From Streptomyces sp. NRRL S-646 (lineage in GTDB: Bacteria; Actinomycetota; Actinomycetes; Streptomycetales; Streptomycetaceae), in the NCBI RefSeq assembly GCF_000720765.1, contig NZ_JODC01000014.1, forward strand, positions 159,604-223,603: a stretch of 64,000 nt of DNA, written 5' to 3'. Below the pieces are notes generated by a model that did not search any database, had not been told where the DNA came from, and was given only the letters and a program-made list of their open reading frames with translations. The position numbers and the translations under genes are program-made. This document shows positions 9,882 through 18,901 of the stretch, one piece after another; position 1 is the stretch's first letter, and every line of letters begins with the position of its first letter.

Positions 9882-12329
9882 GTGTCGAGCACGGACGTGC
9901 ACAAGGAAGCGGAAGACTCGGGACCCAGCGGCTACGCGGCGGCCCGGCTGCACCTCCTCACCGAGGGGGCGCAGTCCGGGCCGCCGCGCCGTACAGCCCT
10001 GTCCGGGCTGACGGACGACTGGCTGACGGGCCTGTTCGCCGCGGGCGCCGAGGGACTGCGCGGGGTCTCCCTGGTCGCCGTCGGCGGCTACGGCCGCGGT
10101 GAGCTCTCCCCACGCAGCGACCTGGATCTGCTCCTCCTCCACGACGGCAGCGACACCACGGCGGTCGCCGCCCTGGCCGACCGCATCTGGTACCCCGTGT
10201 GGGACCTGGGCCTCGCCCTCGACCACTCGGTCCGCACCCCCGCCGAGGCCCGCAAGACGGCCGCAGAGGATCTGAAAGTTCAACTCGGTCTCCTGGACGC
10301 CCGCCACATCGCCGGTGACCTGGGCCTGACGGCCGGTCTGCGGACGGCCGTCCTCGCCGACTGGCGCAACCAGGCGCCGAAACGTCTCCCCGAACTCCAG
10401 GAGCTGTGCGCCGAGCGCGCCGAACGCCAGGGGGAGCTGCAGTACCTGCTGGAGCCGGACCTGAAGGAGGCCCGCGGCGGTCTGCGCGACGCCACCACCC
10501 TGCGCGCCGTCGCCGCCTCCTGGCTGGCCGACGCCCCGCGCGAGGGCCTCGACGACGCCCGGCGCCGGCTGCTCGACGTGCGCGACGCGCTGCACCTGAC
10601 GACGGGGCGTGCGACCGACCGGCTCGCCCTGCAGGAGCAGGACCAGGTCGCCGCCGAGCTCGGCCTGCTCGACGCCGACACGCTGCTGCGGCAGGTGTAC
10701 GAGGCGGCGCGGGTCATCTCGTACGCCAGTGATGTCACCTGGCGCGAAGTGGCGCGCGTGCTGCGGTCGCGCGCCGTGCGGCCGCGGCTGCGCGCCATGC
10801 TGGGCGGCGGAAAGCCCGTCCCCGAGCGCTCCCCGCTGGCCGAGGGCGTGGTCGAGCAGGACGGCGAGGTGGTGCTCGCCCGTGCCGCGCGCCCCGAGCG
10901 CGACCCCGTGCTGCCACTGCGCGCCGCGGCCGCCGCCGCGCAGGCCGGCCTCCCGCTCTCCCTGCACGCCGTCCGGCGCATGGCGGCGACCGTACGCCCC
11001 CTGCCGACGCCCTGGCCCGCCGAGGCCCGCGAACAGCTGGTCACCCTGCTCGGCTCCGGGCACCCCACCATCGACGTCTGGGAGGCGCTGGAGGCGGAGG
11101 GCCTGATCACACGGCTGCTTCCGGACTGGGAGCGGGTGCGCTGCCGCCCGCAGCGCAACGCCGTCCACATCTGGACCGTCGACCGGCACCTGATCGAGAC
11201 CGCCGTACGCGCCTCCGAGTTCACCCGGCGCGTCCACCGGCCCGACCTGCTCCTGGTCGCCGCGCTGCTGCACGACATCGGCAAGGGCTGGCCCGGCGAC
11301 CACTCGGTGGCCGGCGAGATCATCGCCAAGGACGTGGCCGCCCGTATCGGCTTCGACCGCGACGACGTGGCCGTGCTCTCCACCCTCGTACTCCACCACC
11401 TGCTGCTGGTCGAGACGGCCACCCGCCGCGACCTGGAGGACCCGGCCACCGTCCGCTCGGTCGCGGAGGCGGTCGGCTCGCAGTCCACCCTGGAGCTGCT
11501 GCACGCGCTGACCGAGGCGGACGCCCTGGCCACCGGGCCGGCCGCCTGGTCGTCCTGGCGCGCTTCGCTCGTCGCGGACCTGGTGAAGCGGGTTGCCGCC
11601 GTCCTCGCCGGGGACGTCCTCGACGAGCCCGAGGCCGCCGCGCCCACTGCCGAGCAGGAGCGGCTCGCCATCGAGGCGGTCGCCACCGGCAGCCCGGTGC
11701 TGTCCCTGCGCGCGCAGACCGAGCCGCCGACGGAGGAACAGCCGTCCGGCGACCCGGAGCCGCTCGGCGTCGAGCTTCTCATCGCCGTACCGGACCAGGA
11801 GGGCGTGCTGCCCGCGGTGGCCGGCGTCCTCGCCATGCACCGGCTGACGGTCCGTACCGCCGAATTGCGCACCCTGGACCTGCCGGACGGCGTCGAGGGC
11901 TCGGTCCTGCTGCTGAACTGGCGGGTCGCCGCCGAGTACGGTTCGCTGCCCCAGGCGGCCCGGCTGCGGGCGGATCTCGTACGGGCGCTGGACGGGTCCC
12001 TGGACATCGCCGGACGCCTCGCCGAACGTGACGCCGCCTATCCGCGCCGCCGCGGAGTCGTGGCGCCGCCACCCAGGGTGACGGTCGCCCCGGCCGCGTC
12101 CCGGCTGGCCACGGTGATCGAGGTGCGGGCGCAGGACGCCCCCGCCCTGCTGTTCCGGATCGGGCGGGCCCTGGAGGACGCGAGCGTACGGGTGCGCAGC
12201 GCGCACGTCTCCACGCTGGGCGCGAACGCCGTGGACGCCTTCTACGTGACCGGCCCCGAGGGTGCGCCCCTGCCGGGCGACGAGGCGGCTGCCGTGGCGC
12301 GCAAGCTGGAGGAGACCCTGCGCGGGTGA
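9882..12329 (+). CDS. glnD: PII adenylyl/uridylyltransferase GlnD
   Basis: GlnD modifies and demodifies GlnK in response to nitrogen status. The 815-residue protein shows the full family layout: a nucleotidyltransferase domain with GGYGRGELSPRSDLDLL (about 68-84), a GlnD-specific helical region, an HD hydrolase domain with LLHDIGKG (His464-Asp465), and two C-terminal ACT domains (from about 632 and 745). The GTG at 9882 is chosen because GGAG lies upstream and it follows glnK directly. A longer frame would overlap glnK. The last 34 codons including the stop are repeated, in decayed form, immediately downstream (see repeat at 12351-12452). Confidence 0.95.
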   Translation: MSSTDVHKEAEDSGPSGYAAARLHLLTEGAQSGPPRRTALSGLTDDWLTGLFAAGAEGLRGVSLVAVGGYGRGELSPRSDLDLLLLHDGSDTTAVAALADRIWYPVWDLGLALDHSVRTPAEARKTAAEDLKVQLGLLDARHIAGDLGLTAGLRTAVLADWRNQAPKRLPELQELCAERAERQGELQYLLEPDLKEARGGLRDATTLRAVAASWLADAPREGLDDARRRLLDVRDALHLTTGRATDRLALQEQDQVAAELGLLDADTLLRQVYEAARVISYASDVTWREVARVLRSRAVRPRLRAMLGGGKPVPERSPLAEGVVEQDGEVVLARAARPERDPVLPLRAAAAAAQAGLPLSLHAVRRMAATVRPLPTPWPAEAREQLVTLLGSGHPTIDVWEALEAEGLITRLLPDWERVRCRPQRNAVHIWTVDRHLIETAVRASEFTRRVHRPDLLLVAALLHDIGKGWPGDHSVAGEIIAKDVAARIGFDRDDVAVLSTLVLHHLLLVETATRRDLEDPATVRSVAEAVGSQSTLELLHALTEADALATGPAAWSSWRASLVADLVKRVAAVLAGDVLDEPEAAAPTAEQERLAIEAVATGSPVLSLRAQTEPPTEEQPSGDPEPLGVELLIAVPDQEGVLPAVAGVLAMHRLTVRTAELRTLDLPDGVEGSVLLLNWRVAAEYGSLPQAARLRADLVRALDGSLDIAGRLAERDAAYPRRRGVVAPPPRVTVAPAASRLATVIEVRAQDAPALLFRIGRALEDASVRVRSAHVSTLGANAVDAFYVTGPEGAPLPGDEAAAVARKLEETLRG

Positions 12330-12350
12330 TCGGGCCTGGGTGTCCCCGCG

Positions 12351-12452
12351 GCGCTGGAGGCTGTCCGGGTTCCTGGGCCGGAGGGTGCGCCCCTGCCGGG
12401 CGACGAGGCGTCCGCTGTAGGGCGCGAGCTGGGAGAGACCTTGTGTGGGTGA
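12351..12452 (+). repeat. Decayed tandem duplicate of the glnD 3' end
   Basis: Bases 12351-12452 repeat 12228-12329, the last 33 codons plus stop of glnD, at a period of exactly 123 bp. The copy is in the same phase. It reads GPEGAPLPGDEASAVGREL where glnD reads GPEGAPLPGDEAAAVARKL, and both end in TGA. About 20 of the 33 residues are identical, with no insertion or deletion across the alignment. The identical core GGTGCGCCCCTGCCGGGCGA is at 12261 and 12384. The copy has no start codon or ribosome site, so it is a non-coding relic in the glnD-ffh gap. Confidence 0.85.
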
Positions 12453-12587
12453 TCCGGCCAGGTGGGCTCGTCGGTGCCTGGTGCCGTCCCCGGCCGCTGT
12501 ATGTACCGGGCGGGGACGATTGCCTTGCGTGTCCGGATACCCTGGAAGACGCTCACACTGCCACCGACCCCGAGGACCGACGCCGCC

Positions 12588-14141
12588 GTGTTCGATACTC
12601 TCTCCGATCGCCTCTCAGCGACTTTCAAGAACCTGCGCGGCAAGGGACGGCTCTCCGAGGCGGACATCGACGCCACCGCGCGCGAGATCCGCATCGCGCT
12701 CCTCGAAGCGGACGTGGCGCTGCCCGTCGTGCGGACGTTCATCAAGAACGTCAAGGAGCGTGCCCTCGGCGCCGAGGTCTCCCGGGCGCTGAACCCCGCC
12801 CAGCAGGTCCTGAAGATCGTCAACGACGAGCTCGTCACCATCCTCGGCGGCGAGACCCGGCGGCTGCGCTTCGCCAAGCAGCCGCCCACCGTGATCATGC
12901 TCGCGGGTCTGCAGGGTGCCGGTAAGACGACCCTTGCGGGCAAGCTCGGCCACTGGCTGAAGGAGCAGGGCCACTCGCCGCTGCTGGTCGCCGCCGACCT
13001 CCAGCGCCCGAACGCCGTGAACCAGCTGAGCGTCGTCGCCGAGCGCGCGGGCGTGGCCGTCTTCGCACCCGAGCCGGGCAACGGCGTGGGCGACCCGGTC
13101 AAGGTCGCCAAGGACTCCATCGAGTTCGCGAAGGCCAAGGTCCACGACATCGTGATCGTGGACACCGCCGGCCGCCTGGGCATCGACCAGGACATGATGC
13201 AGCAGGCCGCGGACATCCGGGACGCGGTCAGCCCGGACGAGATCCTCTTCGTCGTCGACGCGATGATCGGTCAGGACGCGGTCAACACCGCCGAGGCCTT
13301 CCGTGACGGCGTCGGCTTCGACGGCGTGGTGCTCTCCAAGCTCGACGGTGACGCCCGCGGTGGTGCGGCCCTGTCGATCCGGCAGATCACCGGCAAGCCG
13401 ATCATGTTCGCCTCGAACGGCGAGAAGCTCGACGACTTCGACGCCTTCCACCCGGACCGGATGGCTTCCCGCATCCTCGACATGGGTGACCTGCTCACCC
13501 TGATCGAGCAGGCGGAGAAGACGTTCAGCCAGGAAGAGGCCGAGAAGATGGCCTCCAAGCTGGCGTCCAAGAAGGGCCAGGACTTCACCCTGGACGACTT
13601 CCTGGCCCAGATGGAGCAGGTCCGGAAGATGGGCAGCATCAGCAAGCTGCTCGGCATGCTCCCGGGCATGGGCCAGATCAAGGACCAGATCAACAATCTG
13701 GACGAGCGGGACGTCGACCGCACGGCCGCCATCATCAAGTCGATGACCCCGGCCGAGCGCGCCGACGCCACGATCATCAACGGCTCGCGCCGCGCCCGTA
13801 TCGCCAAGGGTTCCGGCGTCGAGGTCAGCGCGGTCAAGAACCTGGTCGAGCGGTTCTTCGAGGCCCGCAAGATGATGTCCCGCATGGCCCAGGGTGGCGG
13901 TATGCCGGGAATGCCCGGTATGCCGGGCATGGGCGGCGGCCCCGGCCGCTCCAAGAAGCAGCCGAAGAAGGCCAAGGGCAAGCAGCGCTCCGGCAACCCG
14001 ATGAAGCGCAAGCAGCAGGAGCAGGAGGAGGCCGAACGCCGGGCCGCCGCCGCTCAGGGCGGGAACGCCTTCGGTGTGCCGGGTCAGCAGGCTCCGCAGG
14101 ACTTCGAGCTGCCGGACGAGTTCAAGAAGTTCATGGGCTGA
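12588..14141 (+). CDS. ffh: Signal recognition particle protein Ffh (SRP54)
   Basis: Ffh is the GTPase and signal-sequence-binding subunit of SRP. The 517-residue protein has the N domain (VFDTLSDRLSATFKNLRGKG onward), the G domain with GLQGAGKTT (106-114), DTAGRL and SKLDGDARGG, and the methionine-rich M domain (about 300-450) beginning DFTLDDFLAQMEQVRKMG. The tail has GMPGMPGMPGMGGG followed by a lysine/arginine-rich stretch, as in other actinobacteria. The frame is open from 12462. The GTG at 12588, with GAGGA about 9 nt upstream, gives the conserved N-terminus. The region before it (12330-12587) contains the glnD relic and presumably the ffh promoter. Confidence 0.96.
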   Translation: MFDTLSDRLSATFKNLRGKGRLSEADIDATAREIRIALLEADVALPVVRTFIKNVKERALGAEVSRALNPAQQVLKIVNDELVTILGGETRRLRFAKQPPTVIMLAGLQGAGKTTLAGKLGHWLKEQGHSPLLVAADLQRPNAVNQLSVVAERAGVAVFAPEPGNGVGDPVKVAKDSIEFAKAKVHDIVIVDTAGRLGIDQDMMQQAADIRDAVSPDEILFVVDAMIGQDAVNTAEAFRDGVGFDGVVLSKLDGDARGGAALSIRQITGKPIMFASNGEKLDDFDAFHPDRMASRILDMGDLLTLIEQAEKTFSQEEAEKMASKLASKKGQDFTLDDFLAQMEQVRKMGSISKLLGMLPGMGQIKDQINNLDERDVDRTAAIIKSMTPAERADATIINGSRRARIAKGSGVEVSAVKNLVERFFEARKMMSRMAQGGGMPGMPGMPGMGGGPGRSKKQPKKAKGKQRSGNPMKRKQQEQEEAERRAAAAQGGNAFGVPGQQAPQDFELPDEFKKFMG

Positions 14142-14191
14142 GTTCACCCTGTGCGCGTGCCAGGGGTGGGGTGTTGTCGTAACGTCCGCAT

Positions 14192-16129
14192 ATGACCAAC
14201 CCCGCCCCGCCGCGCAAGTCGCCCGACCAGCCCTGGCGTACCGAGGGCACTCCCGAGGAGCCGCCCAGGCCGCCCGGTGGGCGGAAGATGCGCGGCGGCT
14301 GGTGGAGCCTGATCCTGACCGCGCTGGTCGTGTACCTGATCGCGAATCTGATCCTGTCGTTCTTCAACGAGGGCAACGAGCCGACGATTTCGTACACCGA
14401 GTTCAGCAAGCAGGTCGACGCGGGCAATGTCAGCAAGATCTACGCCAAGGGCAATGCGATCCAGGGCCAGCTCAAGAAGGGGCAGAAGAGCCCGCACGGC
14501 GGTGGCAAGTACACCAAGTTCAGCACCGAGCGGCCGACGTTCGCGAGCGACAAGATCTGGGACGACCTGACCAAGCACGACGTCACCGTCACGGCGGAAC
14601 CGGTCGTCCAGCACCGCAGCTTTCTGGCCAATCTGCTGATCTCGCTGGCCCCGATGCTGCTGCTGATCGCGGTGTGGGTCTTCGTCGCGCGGCGGATGAG
14701 CGCGGGGCTGGGCGGTGCGGGCGGGATGCTCGGCCGCAAGGCGCCGCCCAAGCCGGTCGAACTGGAGCCAGGCGCCACGCGCACGACCTTCGAGGACGTG
14801 GCGGGCATCGACGAGGTCGAGGGCGAGCTCAACGATGTCGTCGACTTCCTGAAGAACCCGGATGCCTACCGCAGGATGGGCGCGAAGATGCCGCGGGGCG
14901 TGCTGCTCGCGGGCCCGCCCGGCACCGGAAAGACCCTCCTCGCACGTGCCGTCGCCGGTGAGGCGGGCGTGCCGTTCTTCTCGGCGTCGGCCTCCGAGTT
15001 CATCGAGATGATCGTCGGCGTCGGCGCCTCACGCGTGCGTGAGCTGTTCGCGGAGGCCCGCAAGGTGGCCCCGTCGATCATCTTCATCGACGAGATCGAC
15101 ACCATCGGGCGGGCCCGCGGCGGCGGCTCCGGCATGGGCGGCCACGACGAGCGCGAACAGACGCTGAACCAGATCCTCACCGAGATGGACGGCTTCTCCG
15201 GCTCGGAGGGCGTCATCGTCATCGCGGCCACCAACCGCGCCGACGTCCTGGACCCGGCCCTGACCCGCCCCGGCCGCTTCGACCGGGTGGTCATGGTCTC
15301 GCCCCCGGACCGCGGTGGCCGCGAGGCCATCCTGCAGATCCACACCCGCGAGATCCCGTTGTCGGAGGACGTCGACCTCGGCCAGGTCGCCCGTACGACC
15401 CCCGGCATGACCGGCGCCGAACTGGCCAACCTCGCCAACGAGGCGGCCCTGCTCGCCGTCAAGCGCAAACAGGAGCGGGTGACCCAGACCGACCTCTCCG
15501 AGGCCCTGGAAAAGGTCCAACTGGGCGCCGAACGGCCGCTGGTGATGCCCGAGGAGGAGCGCCGCCGCACCGCCTACCACGAGAGCGGCCACGCCCTGCT
15601 CGGCATGCTCCAGCCCGGCGCCGACCCCGTCCGCAAGATCACCATCGTCCCGCGCGGCCGGGCCCTCGGCGTCACGCTCTCCACACCGGAGTCCGACAAG
15701 TACGCGTACACCGAGGAGTACCTGCGCGGCCGCATCATCGGCGCGCTCGGCGGCATGGCGGCGGAACAGGTCGTCTACGGGGTCGTCACGACCGGCGCGG
15801 AGAACGACCTGGAGCAGGTCACCAACATCGCCCGCGGCATGGTCGCCCGCTGGGGCATGAGCGAGCGCGTCGGCCGCCTGTCCGCCCTCCCCGGCGACGC
15901 CCAGCAGGCGTACGGCCTGGCCGCCGCCCCGCAGACCCTCGACGTGATCGACGGCGAGATGCGCCGGATCGTCGACGAGTGCTACGAGGAGGCGTGCCGC
16001 AAGCTGAGCGACCACCGCGGCCAACTGGACGCCCTCGCCCAGGCCCTGCTGGAGCGGGAGACCCTGGAGGAGGCGGACGCGTACCGGATCGCAGGGATCA
16101 CCCGGTTGGCGAAGGTCGACGGCGCCTGA
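14192..16129 (+). CDS. ftsH: FtsH-family ATP-dependent membrane metalloprotease (paralogue)
   Basis: The 645-residue protein has the FtsH layout: a cytoplasmic proline-rich N-terminus, membrane helix 1 (about 37-57), a periplasmic domain, helix 2 (about 144-167), an AAA+ domain with Walker A GPPGTGKT (241-248), Walker B IIFIDEID (296-303) and the second region of homology TRPGRFDR, then the zinc protease site HESGH (463-467). It degrades membrane and regulatory proteins. It ends at VDGA without the long basic tail often seen in actinobacterial FtsH and sits beside ffh. I therefore infer a second, shorter FtsH rather than the main one. ATG at 14192 follows the ffh stop by 50 bp. Confidence 0.9.
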   Translation: MTNPAPPRKSPDQPWRTEGTPEEPPRPPGGRKMRGGWWSLILTALVVYLIANLILSFFNEGNEPTISYTEFSKQVDAGNVSKIYAKGNAIQGQLKKGQKSPHGGGKYTKFSTERPTFASDKIWDDLTKHDVTVTAEPVVQHRSFLANLLISLAPMLLLIAVWVFVARRMSAGLGGAGGMLGRKAPPKPVELEPGATRTTFEDVAGIDEVEGELNDVVDFLKNPDAYRRMGAKMPRGVLLAGPPGTGKTLLARAVAGEAGVPFFSASASEFIEMIVGVGASRVRELFAEARKVAPSIIFIDEIDTIGRARGGGSGMGGHDEREQTLNQILTEMDGFSGSEGVIVIAATNRADVLDPALTRPGRFDRVVMVSPPDRGGREAILQIHTREIPLSEDVDLGQVARTTPGMTGAELANLANEAALLAVKRKQERVTQTDLSEALEKVQLGAERPLVMPEEERRRTAYHESGHALLGMLQPGADPVRKITIVPRGRALGVTLSTPESDKYAYTEEYLRGRIIGALGGMAAEQVVYGVVTTGAENDLEQVTNIARGMVARWGMSERVGRLSALPGDAQQAYGLAAAPQTLDVIDGEMRRIVDECYEEACRKLSDHRGQLDALAQALLERETLEEADAYRIAGITRLAKVDGA

Positions 16130-16156
16130 GGTGTACGTGGTCCAGGCGTACGGGGC

Positions 16157-17026
16157 CTAGGGGGTACGGGCGATCAGGTACCGGAACACGTTCGGCATCC
16201 ACACCGTGCCGTCCCGGCGCTGATACGGGTGCAGGGCCTCGGCCAGTTCCTTGTCGACCTGCGCCTGGTCCGTCGCCGAGATCGCCGCGTCGAACAGGCC
16301 CGTCGACAGCAGACCTCGTAGCGCGCTGTCCATGCCGGCGTACCCGAACGGGCAGGCGACCCGCCCTGAGCCGTCGGGCTTCAGACCCGCCCGCTGGGCG
16401 ACCTCCTCGAGGTCGTCGCGAAGGGCGGGGCGCCAACTGCCCGGGCTGCGCAGCGGATCCGCCAGCCTGGTGGCCACCCGCAGCACGGACGACGTGGTGC
16501 AACGTTCCGGCGGACCCCAGCCGGCGAGCACCACGGGCGCCCCGTGCCCGGCGAGCGGTGTCGCTGCCTGCAGCAGCCCGCCGAGCCCCTCCGAGTCGCC
16601 CGCCAGACACCCGATCGGCTCGAAAGCCGTCACCAGGGTGAACGCGGGCGTCTCCGCGTCGCCCGCGGCCGTGATGTCCCCGGGCGAGCCGTCGACGACC
16701 CGGGTGCCTGCACGCGCGCGCGTGCCCCACCCGTCCGGGAGCAGCCGCTCCCGCGCGAGGGCCAGCCGTTCGGGGGAGGAGTGGTCGACACCGGTGACCG
16801 CCGCCGCGCCTCTTGAGGCCGCCATCAGAAGGGCCAGCCCGCTGCCGCAGCCGAGGCCCAACAACCGTGTGCCGGGGCCCACTTCCAGTCGCTCGTAGAC
16901 GGCCTCGTAGAGCGGGACCAGCATCCGCTCCTGGATCTCGGACCAGTCACGCGCGCGTGCACACAGGTCCACACGGGGCGCCTGGCCCGTAGGGGACGGG
17001 TGCTGCCGCACGAGCGTAGGTGTCAT
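16157..17026 (-). CDS. SAM-dependent methyltransferase
   Basis: The 289-residue protein is a class I methyltransferase. The SAM-binding motif I reads GTRLLGLGCGSGLALLMA (about residues 50-67), followed by the acidic loop VTGVDHSSPERLALARERL. Later motifs (FTLVTAFEPIG, VVLAGWGPPERC) fit the family, and the C-terminal half resembles small-molecule methyltransferases. The substrate is unknown. ATG at 17026 is chosen; the frame continues upstream but without family-like sequence. The stop lies 27 bp from the converging ftsH stop, with no obvious terminator. It is divergent from proS. Confidence 0.82.
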   Translation of the reverse strand: MTPTLVRQHPSPTGQAPRVDLCARARDWSEIQERMLVPLYEAVYERLEVGPGTRLLGLGCGSGLALLMAASRGAAAVTGVDHSSPERLALARERLLPDGWGTRARAGTRVVDGSPGDITAAGDAETPAFTLVTAFEPIGCLAGDSEGLGGLLQAATPLAGHGAPVVLAGWGPPERCTTSSVLRVATRLADPLRSPGSWRPALRDDLEEVAQRAGLKPDGSGRVACPFGYAGMDSALRGLLSTGLFDAAISATDQAQVDKELAEALHPYQRRDGTVWMPNVFRYLIARTP

Positions 17027-17187
17027 GTAAAGCGCCCCAATCCGCCGAGAGTTGCCCCTGTACCCGATTCCATGGCCCCCGTGACGTGCGCTCGCACTCC
17101 CCCCGTATGCCAGATAACTCCGCACTCGACCGCTCGTCCAGGGGTAGTGGGGCCCGGCTTGTGGGTTGCATATGCGGGCGAAAAGAA

Positions 17188-17218
17188 TTCACATCCCGGC
17201 AACGTGGGCCCCTACCAT
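17188..17218 (+). promoter_or_regulatory. Candidate promoter giving a leaderless proS mRNA
   Basis: TACCAT at 17213-17218 is a good -10 hexamer ending 7 nt before the ATG at 17226. TTCACA (17188-17193) lies 19 bp upstream. The predicted start point falls on or next to the A of the ATG. No Shine-Dalgarno sequence is present (CCCCTACCATCGCGCCC precedes the ATG). Leaderless transcripts are common in actinobacteria. Confidence 0.5.
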
Positions 17219-17225
17219 CGCGCCC

Positions 17226-18641
17226 ATGGCAAAGGCTCCCGTTCTCACCCCGCGCGCGGACGACTTCCCGCGCTGGTACCAGGATCTGATCACCAAGGCC
17301 GAACTGGCCGACAACGGGCCGGTGCGCGGCACCATGGTGATCCGACCGTACGGGTACGGGCTGTGGGAGCGGATGCAGGCCGAGATGGACGCCCGGATCA
17401 AGGAGACGGGCACGCAGAACGCGTACTTCCCGCTGCTGATCCCGCAGTCGTACTTCGCCAGGGAGGCCGACCACGTCGAGGGCTTCGCGCCCGAACTGGC
17501 CGTGGTCACCCATGGCGGCGGCAAGGAACTGGAGGAGCCGGCGGTCGTCCGCCCCACCTCAGAGATGATCATCAACGACTACTTCTCGAAGTGGGTGCAG
17601 AGCTACCGCGACCTGCCCCTGAAGATCAACCAGTGGGCGAACGTGGTCCGTTGGGAGCTCAGGCCCCGTCTCTTCCTCCGTACGACCGAGTTCCTCTGGC
17701 AGGAGGGCCACACCGCGCACGCCACGTACGAGGAGGCGCGCGACTTCGCCGCGCACATCCAGCAGCACGTCTACGGGGACTTCATCGAGAACGTCCTCGC
17801 CGTGGACTTCGTCTCCGGCCGCAAGACGGCCAAGGAGCGCTTCGCCGGCGCAGTCAACACCCTCACGCTCGAAAGCATGATGGGCGACGGCAAGGCCCTC
17901 CAGATGGTCACCAGCCACGAGCTGGGCCAGAACTTCGCCAGGGCCTTCAACACCCGGTACCTGTCGAGGGAAGGCAAGCAGGAACTCGTCTGGCAGACCT
18001 CCTGGGGCTCCACCACGCGCATGATCGGCGCCCTGGTGATGACTCACGGAGATGACAACGGCCTCAGGGTCCCGCCGCGGCTGGCGCAGATCCAGGTCGT
18101 CGTCCTCGCGATCAAGGGCGAGGAGGCGGTTTTGGCCAAGGTCCGTGAGATCGGTGACCGCTTGAAGGCGGCAGGCCTCCGCGTCCACGTCGACGACCGC
18201 ACCGACATCCCGTTCGGGCGCCGCGCCGTCGACTGGGAGCTGAAGGGCGTGCCCGTACGCATCGAGGTCGGGCCCCGTGACCTGGAAAGCGGCACGGCGA
18301 TGGTGGCCCGGCGCATCCGCGGAGGCAAGGAGCCGATGCCGGTCGACTCCCTCGTACGGCTCCTGCCCGCGATCCTCGAGGAGGACCAGGCGCTCCTGCT
18401 CGCCCAGTCCCGCGAGCGCCGCGAGTCCCGTACGTCCGACGTGTCGACGATCGAGGAAGCCGTCGAGGCGGTCGGCGCCGGCGGCTGGGCGCGCATCCCC
18501 TGGGCGGACCTCGGCGAAGAAGGCGAGGCCAGACTGGCCGAGCACGCGGTGAGCGTACGGTGTCTGGTCGCTGCCAACGGGTCGGTGCCCGACGCCGAAG
18601 ACGCGCCCGGTAACGTCGCGGTCGTCGCGCGCGCTTACTGA
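17226..18641 (+). CDS. proS: Prolyl-tRNA synthetase, archaeal/eukaryotic (short) type
   Basis: The enzyme charges tRNA-Pro with proline. The 471-residue sequence is a class II synthetase of the archaeal/eukaryotic ProRS branch: there is no bacterial editing insertion between motifs 2 and 3. Motif 1 is near IKETGTQNAYFPLLIP, motif 2 is VVRWELRPRLFLRTTEFLWQEGHTAH, motif 3 is TSWGSTTRMIGALVM. An anticodon-binding domain (about 280-390) and a C-terminal zinc-like domain ending in the family's terminal tyrosine (VARAY) follow. Streptomycetes normally carry a separate bacterial-type ProRS, so this is probably a second enzyme. ATG 17226 fits the family start (MAKAPVLTPRADDFPRWY). Confidence 0.93.
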   Translation: MAKAPVLTPRADDFPRWYQDLITKAELADNGPVRGTMVIRPYGYGLWERMQAEMDARIKETGTQNAYFPLLIPQSYFAREADHVEGFAPELAVVTHGGGKELEEPAVVRPTSEMIINDYFSKWVQSYRDLPLKINQWANVVRWELRPRLFLRTTEFLWQEGHTAHATYEEARDFAAHIQQHVYGDFIENVLAVDFVSGRKTAKERFAGAVNTLTLESMMGDGKALQMVTSHELGQNFARAFNTRYLSREGKQELVWQTSWGSTTRMIGALVMTHGDDNGLRVPPRLAQIQVVVLAIKGEEAVLAKVREIGDRLKAAGLRVHVDDRTDIPFGRRAVDWELKGVPVRIEVGPRDLESGTAMVARRIRGGKEPMPVDSLVRLLPAILEEDQALLLAQSRERRESRTSDVSTIEEAVEAVGAGGWARIPWADLGEEGEARLAEHAVSVRCLVAANGSVPDAEDAPGNVAVVARAY

Positions 18642-18901
18642 TACAGGGCCGTCCGCCGCGAGAGCGACCGAAACGCCCCTTGCGCACCTGCGGATCACAA
18701 CCGCACCGGCGCGTGGACATCGTCTACGCGCCGGGTCGTAGAGCGGGCTACGTACCGGCTTGGGACGAGCTGTGAGGTTTCTCCGCAGATCAGCGCACCC
18801 GCCCTCGTCGGGACGCATCAGCGGCAACTGACGGGTACGTGCAAATTATTTGGGATGGCCCGGAATAGGAACACATTCGAGCTCCCGCTCGTTGTCATTA
18901 C

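Noticed and set aside
17027..17225. T-box or other tRNA-sensing leader before proS
   Set aside because: No T-box core (TGGNACCGCG-like) and no stem-loop set was found, and the promoter seems to lie directly before the ATG.
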